Positions 7,595-14,892 of a DNA stretch of 42,926 nt are shown one piece after another (position 1 is the stretch's first letter; each line of letters begins with the position of its first letter). Made by a program: the position numbers and the translations under genes. Source of the stretch: Methanomassiliicoccaceae archaeon UBA472 (GTDB taxonomy: Archaea > Thermoplasmatota > Thermoplasmata > Methanomassiliicoccales > UBA472). A model generated the notes under the pieces. That model searched no databases and was not told the origin of the DNA. It saw only the letters and a list, made by a program, of their open reading frames with translations. The stretch covers positions 39,948 through 82,873 of the forward strand of contig DAML01000014.1 in the NCBI GenBank assembly GCA_002497075.1. The letters run 5' to 3'.

Positions 7595-8380
7595 ATGCCC
7601 GGCGAGCCGATCATAGAGATGCGGAAGGTCAGCGTCAGCAAGGGATCCGCGACGCTTCTCAGTGAAGTGGACCTGACCATCCGGCAAGGGGAACGATTGG
7701 TCATACTGGGCCCCAACGGTTCCGGGAAATCGTCGCTCATCAAGACCATGATGGGCGAGCATCGCCACGATACTTCCGTTACCGGTTCGTACGTCAAGCT
7801 GAGAGGTTCGGAGCTCTGGAACCTCTTCGACGTGCGCAAAGCGTTCGGACTGGTGTCCGCCGACCTGCAGGTCGATCTGTCCAGGGACATGGACTGCCTG
7901 GAGGCCGTGCTGTCCGGGTTCTTCGGTTCCGTCGGCACGAACCGTTCGCAGGACATCGGCCCGGAGATGGAGGAGCTGGCCTTGAACGCTCTGGCCGCCG
8001 TAGGCTCGACCCACCTGGCCTCCCGGAGGTATTATACGCTATCAACTGGCGAGGCCCGCCGGGTGCTGATGGCCCGCGCCCTGGTCAACTCCCCGGAGGC
8101 GCTGATACTGGACGAGCCGATGAACTCCCTGGACCTCACCGGGAAAAGGCTGGTCCGTTCGGCCATAAGGACGCTGGCGAATGAAGGGAGGTCGCTGGTG
8201 CTGGTCACTCACGATCCGGCGGACATCGTTCCGGAAATAGACAGGGTCTTATTGATGAAGGGTGGGCGGATCGCGCATGAAGGAGGCACAGAGCTGATCG
8301 ACAATGATCACCTCAGCGATCTTTACGAAGTTGAGGTTCACGTCAGAAAGATTGATGGAAGGTTCATCGCCTGGTCATAA
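7595..8380 (+). CDS. Stand-alone ABC ATP-binding protein (YlmA/ModF-like)
   Basis: This 261-residue ABC ATPase has Walker A GPNGSGKSS (about residues 38-46), signature YTLSTGEARRVLMARAL and Walker B ALILDEPMNSLD, then the switch His in VTHDP. No permease or binding protein lies beside it. The LSTGE signature and the PMNSLD form, in place of PTSGLD, resemble YlmA/ModF-type ATPases of uncertain function. It has its own TATA box. It may serve a transporter encoded elsewhere or act in a non-transport role. Confidence 0.85.
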   Translation: MPGEPIIEMRKVSVSKGSATLLSEVDLTIRQGERLVILGPNGSGKSSLIKTMMGEHRHDTSVTGSYVKLRGSELWNLFDVRKAFGLVSADLQVDLSRDMDCLEAVLSGFFGSVGTNRSQDIGPEMEELALNALAAVGSTHLASRRYYTLSTGEARRVLMARALVNSPEALILDEPMNSLDLTGKRLVRSAIRTLANEGRSLVLVTHDPADIVPEIDRVLLMKGGRIAHEGGTELIDNDHLSDLYEVEVHVRKIDGRFIAWS

Positions 8381-8396
8381 TAGGATTTCATACATT

Positions 8397-8428
8397 TTTC
8401 TGAAATGCTGATCCATTTCTCTCAGAAA
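8397..8428. terminator. Bidirectional hairpin between convergent genes
   Basis: TTTCTGA (8397-8403) pairs with TCAGAAA (8422-8428), and an inner aatg/catt extends the stem. It sits between the stops of the ABC ATPase and PIN genes and covers the PIN stop, so it could end transcription from both sides. Confidence 0.45.
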
Positions 8429-8871
8429 CCAGGGGGAATTTTAATCCATCGGCCATTCGACCTCGCGTAGTCGCGCAGAACCTTGCTAAAGGTAAGGACG
8501 CGGTCATTCGAGTATAGCCCTGAACTGCTCTCGTCACAAAGCATCGATGTGGGGATTAATGCATCAGCTGGTTTGAGTATAGCGTCAAGCTCCATCAGTT
8601 TCACAGACAATTCAAGGCATGAGCGGTCCCCTCCAAACGTTCTCACCACCACTTTACCCTGACCCAAGAGTTTTACAAGTTCGTCACTTGCATCAATGGC
8701 ACTAGGCAGATCTCGCTTCTCGGACAACCTGTTGATAACCTCACCTATCGCGATCAGCGACACTGCATAAGTCGCATTCTGCCTACCATTCACAATATGC
8801 CTGGCTTCTTTATAGAGATCGTCTTTCTCATCCACTAAAGCCATCAGGACCATTGAATCGATGTGTATCAT
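8422..8871 (-). CDS. PIN-domain nuclease (putative toxin)
   Basis: This 149-residue protein has the layout of a PIN domain: IHIDSMVLMALVDEKDDLYKEA with the first Asp near residue 4, an internal acidic Glu in AIGEVINRL (about residue 44), DAILKPADALIPTSMLCDE with the third acidic cluster, and a late YSNDRVLTFSKVL block carrying the last Asp. PIN proteins are Mg-dependent RNases and often toxins. Its start overlaps the end of the YwgA-like gene by 44 nt, so the two are co-translated. The toxin role is inferred from the family and this pairing. Confidence 0.75.
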   Translation of the reverse strand: MIHIDSMVLMALVDEKDDLYKEARHIVNGRQNATYAVSLIAIGEVINRLSEKRDLPSAIDASDELVKLLGQGKVVVRTFGGDRSCLELSVKLMELDAILKPADALIPTSMLCDESSSGLYSNDRVLTFSKVLRDYARSNGRWIKIPPGF

Positions 8872-9337
8872 GGACCATTTTGTGACTTTGCAGGAATCGC
8901 CACGTCTCCGGCAATTTGGAGCTGAGAGCGGGTTTCAGTTCTCTAACCATTTTGATCGTATCTTTTCCTGAAATTCCTGGGTTGGTGACCCAAGCGATAT
9001 GCAAGGTCGCCACAGCTTCAAGGAAATTATTGCCCTTGTTTGCCGCATTGATGACTATGCTCATTTCATGTTCTGGTATGATTGGGCAAGGATCATTCGT
9101 ATCATCGGCCTCCGAATAATAATCCTTAGCCAGATCAGGAGAGTATGGACCCCGTACGTAATAACCGAAGTCATATTCGGAATACGGTCTTACACCGAGG
9201 ACCTTCAAAAGGTAAACGGTCTTCTGGATGCGAAGGCGGCTGTTAAAATCGTCTCCAGTGAAATTGAGATGAGTCTCCCTTTCGACCTCTCTCATCAGCT
9301 TTTTCAAGCAAGCCGCTCTCATGGCATATTCATTCAT
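8828..9337 (-). CDS. YwgA/Panacea-like protein, putative antitoxin partner of the PIN protein
   Basis: This 169-residue protein resembles the YwgA-like family and, more loosely, the Panacea (DUF4065) fold. The visible block is LRIQKTVYLLKVLGVR, then YDFGYYVRGPYSPDLAKDYY (about residues 33-67). Such proteins often sit next to toxins. It is the first gene of a two-gene unit and overlaps the PIN gene by 44 nt. Its start lies 16 nt from a perfect inverted repeat over the TATA box, a usual arrangement for autoregulated modules. An antitoxin role is inference; the family assignment is moderately secure. Confidence 0.55.
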   Translation of the reverse strand: MNEYAMRAACLKKLMREVERETHLNFTGDDFNSRLRIQKTVYLLKVLGVRPYSEYDFGYYVRGPYSPDLAKDYYSEADDTNDPCPIIPEHEMSIVINAANKGNNFLEAVATLHIAWVTNPGISGKDTIKMVRELKPALSSKLPETWRFLQSHKMVHDTHRFNGPDGFSG

Positions 9338-9353
9338 ATCTATCCCATCTCGA

Positions 9354-9368
9354 CATAATTAAATTATG
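9354..9368 (-). promoter_or_regulatory. Palindrome over the TATA box of the PIN/YwgA pair
   Basis: CATAATT-A-AATTATG is a perfect inverted repeat. Its centre is 24 nt upstream of the ATG at 9337, so it coincides with the TATA box of a leaderless transcript and would be blocked by a bound dimer. Confidence 0.55.
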
Positions 9369-9402
9369 GGTATGCCAGATAAATCCTACTGCTACCTGTA
9401 GT

Positions 9403-9441
9403 CGAAGAAAAAAGAAGGCGCCGGCCTTAAGCCGACGCCTT
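9403..9441 (-). terminator. Intrinsic-type terminator at the end of the membrane/flavodoxin operon
   Basis: On the minus strand an 11-bp stem with one G-U pair (9431-9441 with 9415-9425, loop 9426-9430) is followed by a T-rich run (9403-9414). The stem overlaps the last codons of the 297-residue membrane protein. Confidence 0.7.
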
Positions 9442-10320
9442 GCTGCGCAAACTCGCCGTATTCCTGTGCTTCAGCAGGTACGACAGCCCGACCAGGAACA
9501 GCACGGCCATCACCGGAAAGATGTACAGGCCGGCGCCCATCGCCTCTATGGCCGGATCGTCGTTCATCACCATGACCAGGGCCATGGCGTTCACCGTGAC
9601 GGCCATGGTCAGGAAGAAGCCGAAGAACAGCAGCACCAGGGGGTATCCCTTCTCCGGCCGGCGGAGCAGCAGGAATAAAGAAACGAATCCCAAGGGAACG
9701 CATATTCCGAGGTCCAGGAACCTTATGGTCCAGAAAACGTTGGGCGAATCGGTGTACGAACCGTCTGAAAGGTCGCCGGTAGCTATGACCTCATTGATCT
9801 GTCCCACCCACATCCCGGCGAACATCAGCATCACCAATCCCATGACCAGCACGAAGATGACAAGCCTCTTGCGCTGGAAACCCGTCCCATCGCCCGGGCC
9901 GAACTTCGGAAGCACCCCTATCAGGAGCAGCAACCCTCCGGTGATGAGCGCCAGAAACATCCAGTAGTAGATCTCCGCGTTCCCGTCGTACAAGGTCCAT
10001 TCCTGGCCTACGCCCAAGGAAAACCCGGTGTACATCAGGGTGAGCGGGGTCAGCACCAGGAAGTATTTCGAGACGTCCTTCCTCATCAGCTGCAACGCTC
10101 CGCCGATGAGAAGTAACGGGGCGATCAGGAGCAGGTCCGCCAGGTCCTGCCCCATTACTTGCCATATCCCAGACTGCGAGGTCCGGTACTCTATGTCTCC
10201 AGTCCCGCTAGGGCCCAGGGCCGCCATGGCAATGAGCACCGCCGCGCACAATATGGCGACCGCCCCGGTGACGTACCAGGGGATGAGATCGTCCTCCTCA
10301 ACCTTCTCCGTTTGATTCAT
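9427..10320 (-). CDS. Multi-pass membrane protein of unknown function
   Basis: This 297-residue protein has about eight hydrophobic segments, starting with WYVTGAVAILCAAVLIAMAAL near residue 15 and ending before a basic tail (LLKHRNTASLRSK). No motif identifies a family. The ATG directly follows the TAG stop of the flavodoxin gene in the same reading frame. A GGAGG ribosome site lies 8 nt upstream, inside the flavodoxin coding sequence, which supports independent initiation. It ends in a strong hairpin-T terminator. With the flavodoxin and small membrane protein upstream it may form a membrane redox unit, which is inference. Confidence 0.8.
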   Translation of the reverse strand: MNQTEKVEEDDLIPWYVTGAVAILCAAVLIAMAALGPSGTGDIEYRTSQSGIWQVMGQDLADLLLIAPLLLIGGALQLMRKDVSKYFLVLTPLTLMYTGFSLGVGQEWTLYDGNAEIYYWMFLALITGGLLLLIGVLPKFGPGDGTGFQRKRLVIFVLVMGLVMLMFAGMWVGQINEVIATGDLSDGSYTDSPNVFWTIRFLDLGICVPLGFVSLFLLLRRPEKGYPLVLLFFGFFLTMAVTVNAMALVMVMNDDPAIEAMGAGLYIFPVMAVLFLVGLSYLLKHRNTASLRSKASA

Positions 10321-10863
10321 CTAATCATCCTCCAGGAGACCGTCGCCCCAAGCCCGTATCTTCTCCCAGTCCCGGAAGTCGTAGGGCTTGTCGGTATCGA
10401 TCCCCTTTTCCTGCATGTCCTTCTTCCCCGCGTTCCTCATGCTCAGTATCCCCTTCACCAGGAAGCTGTGGCGGTCAAAGTCGATCACTCCCCCGAACAG
10501 GCCCAGGCTGAAGGGTTCCAGTCCATGTTTCCGAGCTACCTCGCGCAGGTACTTGCTCTCGTACTCGTCCGTTTTTAAGGGATCGAAGAGCAGGTCCCCG
10601 CAGCAGGCGAACATGGCCAATCGTTTTTCAGATAGGATCTTGGAGTTCCTCTCCAGGAACCTGACGGCGCCCTTGGCCCAGGAGCCGTAGGCGATGCCAC
10701 TGCCAATGACCACCATGTCGTACGGTTCCAGGTCCGCCAGCCCGTCCTTGCCGAGGTCCAGGAGGTCCGCATGGTGCCCTTTCTTCCCGAGCACGGATGC
10801 CAGCTCCTTGGCGACGTCCGCGGTGGAGCCCCACTTGGTGCCGTAGGCGACCATGACCCTCAC
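10321..10863 (-). CDS. Flavodoxin-domain protein (HemG-like)
   Basis: This 180-residue protein begins VRVMVAYGTKWGSTADVAKEL, which contains the FMN phosphate-binding loop of flavodoxin-fold proteins (Flavodoxin_5/HemG-like). YDMVVIGSGIAYGSWAKGAVRFL and LAMFACCGDLLF are the other FMN-binding loops. The GTG start at 10861-10863 overlaps the upstream TGA as GTGA and has aggaggg before it; an ATG four codons on is the alternative. The stop is TAG, immediately followed in frame by the ATG of the next gene, so amber readthrough would fuse the two. HemG activity would be guesswork. Confidence 0.85.
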   Translation of the reverse strand: MRVMVAYGTKWGSTADVAKELASVLGKKGHHADLLDLGKDGLADLEPYDMVVIGSGIAYGSWAKGAVRFLERNSKILSEKRLAMFACCGDLLFDPLKTDEYESKYLREVARKHGLEPFSLGLFGGVIDFDRHSFLVKGILSMRNAGKKDMQEKGIDTDKPYDFRDWEKIRAWGDGLLEDD

Positions 10864-11249
10864 TTCCCTCCCTCCTGGAAGTCCCTGCGGATCAGAAACA
10901 GGTATATCATGAACAGGGCCGGCAGCACGATGCCCATGGCCGCTGACGATTGCACGGTGACGATGGCCCAGACGTCGAACACGATGGTGGCCGCGCTCAG
11001 CACCAGGGTGCCGAAATATCCCCAGCGCTTCTGCGTCCACAGGCCGAAGGCCGTGATGAAGCCGAGAGCACCAAGCAGATAGAACATGCCGTTGATGAAC
11101 ATCATCATCTCGTCGGAGACCGGGTTGTCGAGCACCGGGCCGCCCATGGTCGAAAGTGATAGCGGTATGGCGAACCTGGCGATGCTCTGAACGACCGCCA
11201 GCAAACAAACGATGATCAATCCTTTCCTTTTCGGGAGGTACATTTTCAT
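10860..11249 (-). CDS. Small four-helix membrane protein
   Basis: From the ATG at 11247-11249 this is 129 residues, MKMYLPKRKGLIIVC onward, with four hydrophobic segments and a short charged C terminus (RRDFQEGGK). I recognise no family. A longer frame starts at 11330, but its first 27 residues are polar and unlike the rest, and a GGAGGT lies between the two starts, so the shorter form is preferred. Its stop overlaps the flavodoxin start. It is the first gene of the three-gene unit. Confidence 0.65.
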   Translation of the reverse strand: MKMYLPKRKGLIIVCLLAVVQSIARFAIPLSLSTMGGPVLDNPVSDEMMMFINGMFYLLGALGFITAFGLWTQKRWGYFGTLVLSAATIVFDVWAIVTVQSSAAMGIVLPALFMIYLFLIRRDFQEGGK

Positions 11250-11342
11250 CCTCGGAACAGGGGATCCACCTCCATGCCTTAGGCGCTCGTCAAGAGGTTG
11301 CGCTAAGAAAAGGTAGAAACAGAACGACAAAACGACCTTATT

Positions 11343-11360
11343 TTAACGCTCGACCGTTAA
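11343..11360. promoter_or_regulatory. Inverted repeat TTAACG-N6-CGTTAA
   Basis: Perfect 6-bp arms with a 6-bp spacer (ctcgac) lie between the divided ends of the membrane/flavodoxin operon and the Lrp-type gene. It is upstream of the operon's first gene on the minus strand and could be a dimer operator, possibly for the neighbouring regulator. Confidence 0.4.
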
Positions 11361-11393
11361 TAATTGGAAAAAAGAACTCCGTCCAGGCGGATA

Positions 11394-12299
11394 TTAGCTC
11401 TTTCCTGTTTTCCTGAGCAGGTCCTGCAGCACCGCTTCCCGGTGCTCCGGGTAGTGATAGATCGCCCGTATCACGTTGGGCACCACGCTGGTGAACACGC
11501 CCTCTCCTTCCAGCTCCCGGCAGGTGTCCTGCATCTCCCTGGCGTTGCGGTTGCAGTACGTTAAAAAGATAAAGCCGGGAACGTTGCTGAACGTGTAGCT
11601 TCGGATTATCCCGGGAGCGTACTTCTTTATCATCAGGTAGGCGGCCTTCTCGTTCGGCACCCCCTCTTTCAGAACAATGTGGATCTGGCTTACCATATCC
11701 CCCATCGTGTCCGGCTGCCAATTTATCGAAAGCTGCACCAGGTCCTCCTTCATCAGACGGTCCAGCCGGCGTCGCACGGTCTTGGCGGTCGTTCCGAGCT
11801 CATCAGCGATCTCGTTCACCGGCCTCCTGGTGTCGTTCGCCAAAGCCTTGATGATCCGCAGGTCCATGCCGCTCAATCCGTCTTGCCCCAACGGAGGCGT
11901 TTGCACGATGCCCACCTGCGGCTCGCTCAGCTTGGCGCTCCTCTGCACCGATGTGACCAGCTCCGCCAGTCCGACGGCGTCCGTGACGTTCCCGTGCACG
12001 TAGACGTAATTGCCGCTGGCCACCTGCATGATCGCTACGTGCGGATCGCTCCTGAGGTCCTTGGCCACCTCGTCCATGGAATTGGCCTTGGACCAGCCGT
12101 GGACGATGACCCACATGGCCTTCATGGCCTTGAAGCTCAACGCGGCGTAGGTTCCCCGGATTATCTCCACGTCCATGAGGTGCTGCACCCGGCGGTGCAC
12201 CATCTGCGGGCTCAGGCCAAGCTCCTTTCCCAGCTCGGAATAGGGAGTGCGCGAGTTGCGCATGAGCATGCGGCTGAGGGCCACGTCCACCTCGTCCAT
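11394..12299 (-). CDS. Two-domain Lrp/AsnC-family transcriptional regulator
   Basis: This 301-residue protein carries two AsnC-type winged helices. The first is MDEVDVALSRMLMRNSRTPYSELGKELGLSPQMVHRRVQHL at residues 1-41; the second is LRIIKALANDTRRPVNEIADELGTTAKTVRRRLDRLM at about 147-183. Each is followed by an alpha/beta segment. This duplicated layout is frequent in archaea. A TATA-like gttctataac on the minus strand (12320-12330) sits 25 nt upstream of the ATG, so the mRNA is probably leaderless. It is divergent from the aminopeptidase gene. The effector is unknown. Confidence 0.87.
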   Translation of the reverse strand: MDEVDVALSRMLMRNSRTPYSELGKELGLSPQMVHRRVQHLMDVEIIRGTYAALSFKAMKAMWVIVHGWSKANSMDEVAKDLRSDPHVAIMQVASGNYVYVHGNVTDAVGLAELVTSVQRSAKLSEPQVGIVQTPPLGQDGLSGMDLRIIKALANDTRRPVNEIADELGTTAKTVRRRLDRLMKEDLVQLSINWQPDTMGDMVSQIHIVLKEGVPNEKAAYLMIKKYAPGIIRSYTFSNVPGFIFLTYCNRNAREMQDTCRELEGEGVFTSVVPNVIRAIYHYPEHREAVLQDLLRKTGKS

Positions 12300-12367
12300 G
12301 GACGTCCACGGGCTATCCGGCGTTATAGAACTTTCGTCCCACTCCGGCCGGGAGATTTTGCTAACTC

Positions 12368-12376
12368 TGATATACC
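12368..12376 (+). promoter_or_regulatory. TATA box of the aminopeptidase gene
   Basis: tgatatacc lies about 28 nt upstream of the ATG at 12401, consistent with a nearly leaderless mRNA. Confidence 0.5.
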
Positions 12377-12400
12377 TTCCAATGGTTTTACCGGATTCGT

Positions 12401-13516
12401 ATGTACGACCCCAGAATGCGCAAGTTGGCCGACGTGCTCATAGATCACTCCGTTCGCCTCCAAAAGGGGGAGACGGTGTACATCGAAGCGTTCGACATAC
12501 CTACCGAGATGGTGGAGGTCCTGCTGGACAAGATCTACGAGGTCGGGGGCGTGCCAATGGTGGCCCTGCGCTCCGCCCGGGTCATGAGGAAGCTGCTCAT
12601 GAACGCGGACCAGAAGACCATCGCCCAGATCGGGGAGGTCGAGCTGGAGAAGATGAAGAGAGCCCAGGCGTACATCGGCATGCGCGGTTCGTACAACATC
12701 ACTGAGAACTCCGACGTACCGGCGGACAAGATCGACCTTTTCATGAAGTACTGGTCCGGGCCGGTGCACACCGGCTGGAGGGTGCCTAATACCAAGTGGG
12801 TGGTGCTCAGATGGCCGACCGCCTCCATGGCCCAGCAGGCCCAGATGTCCACCGAGAGGTTCGAGGACTTCTACTTCAACACCTGCACTCTCGACTATCC
12901 GAAGATGTCCAGGGCCATGGACCCTCTGGTGGCGTTGATGGAGCGCACGGATAGGGTGCGCATTGTCAGTCCCGGCACCGACCTCACCTTTTCGATCAAG
13001 AGCATGCCGGCGGTCAAGTGCGAGGGTGACCGCAACATACCCGATGGGGAAGTGTACACGGCTCCCATCAAGGACTCGGTCAACGGTGTGATAAGTTACA
13101 ACACCAGGACCCTCTATCAGGGCAAGGTCTTCGACAACGTGGTACTGAAGTTCAAGGACGGAAAGATCATCGAGGCCACCAGCTCCGACACCAAGTCCCA
13201 GAACATCATTCACGACACCGACCCCGGCGCCAGGTATGTCGGCGAGTTCGCCATAGGCGTCAACCCGTACATCAACCAGGCCATGCTGGACACCCTGTTC
13301 GACGAGAAGATAGCCGGTTCCATACACTTCACGCCGGGCAGCGCCTACAAGGAGTCGGACAATGGCAACAAGTCCACCGTCCATTGGGACATGGTGCTGA
13401 TACAGACCCCGGAGATGGGCGGAGGAGAGATCTATTTCGATGACGTGCTGATCCGAAAGGATGGCCGCTTCGTCATCGACGAGCTCAAGGGTCTGAACCC
13501 CGAGAACCTGGCCTGA
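12401..13516 (+). CDS. M29-family aminopeptidase
   Basis: This 371-residue protein resembles peptidase family M29 (AmpS/PepS/aminopeptidase T), dimetal exopeptidases of the cytoplasm. The N terminus MRKLADVLIDHSVRLQKGETVYIEAFD is characteristic. Likely metal ligands are in the C-terminal half: VGEFAIGVNP, SIHFTPGSAYKESDNGNKSTVHWDMV and the final FVIDELKGLNPENLA. Length is close to the family norm of about 400. Its last 32 nt overlap antisense with the end of the zinc-ribbon membrane protein gene. Confidence 0.88.
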   Translation: MYDPRMRKLADVLIDHSVRLQKGETVYIEAFDIPTEMVEVLLDKIYEVGGVPMVALRSARVMRKLLMNADQKTIAQIGEVELEKMKRAQAYIGMRGSYNITENSDVPADKIDLFMKYWSGPVHTGWRVPNTKWVVLRWPTASMAQQAQMSTERFEDFYFNTCTLDYPKMSRAMDPLVALMERTDRVRIVSPGTDLTFSIKSMPAVKCEGDRNIPDGEVYTAPIKDSVNGVISYNTRTLYQGKVFDNVVLKFKDGKIIEATSSDTKSQNIIHDTDPGARYVGEFAIGVNPYINQAMLDTLFDEKIAGSIHFTPGSAYKESDNGNKSTVHWDMVLIQTPEMGGGEIYFDDVLIRKDGRFVIDELKGLNPENLA

Positions 13517-14126
13517 GGACCGGACGTTCCGTCGTAAAGGGCGCACGCTTCCTCTTCGGCACCAGTGCGGCCAGGGTGAGCGCTATCCCCAGGGCTAAGG
13601 CCAGGTACATACCGATCCCCGGCACGGCCGAGACCAGGTACGATCCGGGGCTCAGGTTGTACCTCATGATCTCCGCGAAGTCCAGGGCGGTCAATGCCAA
13701 TGTGCCGACACCAACCCCGGCGATAACGGCCTTCCTTGGGACCTTGGCGGGTACGAGGTCGCCGGCCATGATGGTCAGCAGTCCCATCGCCGCCAGCAGA
13801 ACCACGTACCTGCCGTAGAACGCTTCGTTGAAAGCGGCGCTTATGCCGATCAGGCCCCCCAAGGAGCTCAGCCAGGTGCAGAACGGCGCCATGCAGGTCA
13901 TGGCCAGCAGGGCTATGGTCAGCTCCCGGCGGGGGATCATGTTTTCAACGTTCTTTGTTTTCCCCGCATGCTTGATTCCCCGGGCGGGCAGCACCTTGAG
14001 AGGGCTCACCGGCGCGGTCCGCCGTGCATCTGGTACGGACGTCCGTTTTCCGCACACGTTGCAATAATCATAATCCTTCCTTATCGGCGCACCGCACGCC
14101 TGGCATGACGATCCTTTGCCTCCCAT
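13485..14126 (-). CDS. Zinc-ribbon membrane protein
   Basis: The likely start is the ATG at 14124-14126, giving 213 residues that begin MGGKGSSCQACGAPIRKDYDYCNVCGKRT, a treble-clef zinc ribbon with two CxxC pairs. A basic linker follows and then about four hydrophobic segments (from LTIALLAMTCMAPFCTWL) and a basic C terminus. A TTG 21 codons upstream is an alternative start. Zinc-ribbon membrane proteins of this type are common in archaea and uncharacterised. The tail overlaps the aminopeptidase gene by 32 nt on the opposite strand. Confidence 0.7.
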   Translation of the reverse strand: MGGKGSSCQACGAPIRKDYDYCNVCGKRTSVPDARRTAPVSPLKVLPARGIKHAGKTKNVENMIPRRELTIALLAMTCMAPFCTWLSSLGGLIGISAAFNEAFYGRYVVLLAAMGLLTIMAGDLVPAKVPRKAVIAGVGVGTLALTALDFAEIMRYNLSPGSYLVSAVPGIGMYLALALGIALTLAALVPKRKRAPFTTERPVLRPGSRGSDP

Positions 14127-14190
14127 GGAGAACGCAACAGGCGCAGTGGTTATCTCCGATGCTCGTACAGTTAGACTATTCCTCGTCAAC

Positions 14191-14200
14191 GGTTAAATAT
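14191..14200 (+). promoter_or_regulatory. TATA box of the cysteine-rich regulator gene
   Basis: ttaaatat within 14191-14200 would place the transcript start near 14221, downstream of the GTG at 14217. This favours a start at 14223 (TTG) or 14247 (ATG). Confidence 0.45.
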
Positions 14201-14246
14201 TGGAGAATGAAATCAAGTGGTGTTGACAGCCGATTGCCGCATCGAG

Positions 14247-14843
14247 ATGGCCTACATCGACCCGGAGACGTACACCTCCATAGTGAACCACGACATGCGC
14301 AAGCGCATTCTGACGAAGTTGTACCGGTCCACCAGGGACGCGCCGATAAGCAAGCAGGAGCTGGCCGACTCTCTTGGATTGGACTACAACCAGCTGGTGT
14401 ACCAGCTCAACCACCATCTCCGGGACTTCTGGTCGGTCAAGGAGGAGAAGAAGGTGCGGGGGACCCGCATGGAGCTCATCGAGGCATCATTCCCGTACGC
14501 GGTCTTCATAACCATCGGCAAGGACCACGGCATCTTCCTGGTGGATCCGTTGGCCGATCTCTACGGGGCGGTGGTGAAGGTCGGGGCCCGCTGCGACCAG
14601 TGTAGCAAGGAGGAGGCGGAGAGGTGCATGGAGTTCGCCCAGTCCCGTTTCGACTCCGAGTCGCTTACAGAGGCCGAAAGGGCTGTGCTGGCCGCCAACA
14701 ACCGGAAGCCTCCGTACAGACCTATGGACCTGGCGCTCCTCGCCGCGATCAAAGGCATACCGGCCGGGCAGCGCTGCGTCATCGACATCCCCTGTCAGAC
14801 CTGCGCGTTCTTACGACGGACGGTACGCATCGAGGGACTGTAA
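14247..14843 (+). CDS. HTH regulator with cysteine-rich C-terminal domain
   Basis: From ATG 14247 the protein has 198 residues; in-frame GTG/TTG codons at 14217-14223 are alternatives. The N-terminal YTSIVNHDMRKRILTKLYRS...ISKQELADSLGLDYNQLVYQLNHHL is an ArsR-like winged helix (residues 9-58). The C-terminal half carries two cysteine clusters, CDQCSKEEAERC (116-127) and CVIDIPCQTC near residues 177-186, suggesting a bound metal or iron-sulfur cofactor. The CobW-type GTPase gene follows 49 nt downstream with its own TATA box. A sensor of metal, redox or corrinoid state is plausible but inferred. Confidence 0.7.
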   Translation: MAYIDPETYTSIVNHDMRKRILTKLYRSTRDAPISKQELADSLGLDYNQLVYQLNHHLRDFWSVKEEKKVRGTRMELIEASFPYAVFITIGKDHGIFLVDPLADLYGAVVKVGARCDQCSKEEAERCMEFAQSRFDSESLTEAERAVLAANNRKPPYRPMDLALLAAIKGIPAGQRCVIDIPCQTCAFLRRTVRIEGL

Positions 14844-14862
14844 TATTGGAGTCTCAAGAAAC

Positions 14863-14870
14863 GTATAAAC
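14863..14870 (+). promoter_or_regulatory. TATA box of the CobW-type GTPase gene
   Basis: gtataaac is centred about 26 nt before the ATG at 14893, implying a leaderless transcript. Confidence 0.55.
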
Positions 14871-14892
14871 CCGGTCGTGCGTTAAAGGGTGC

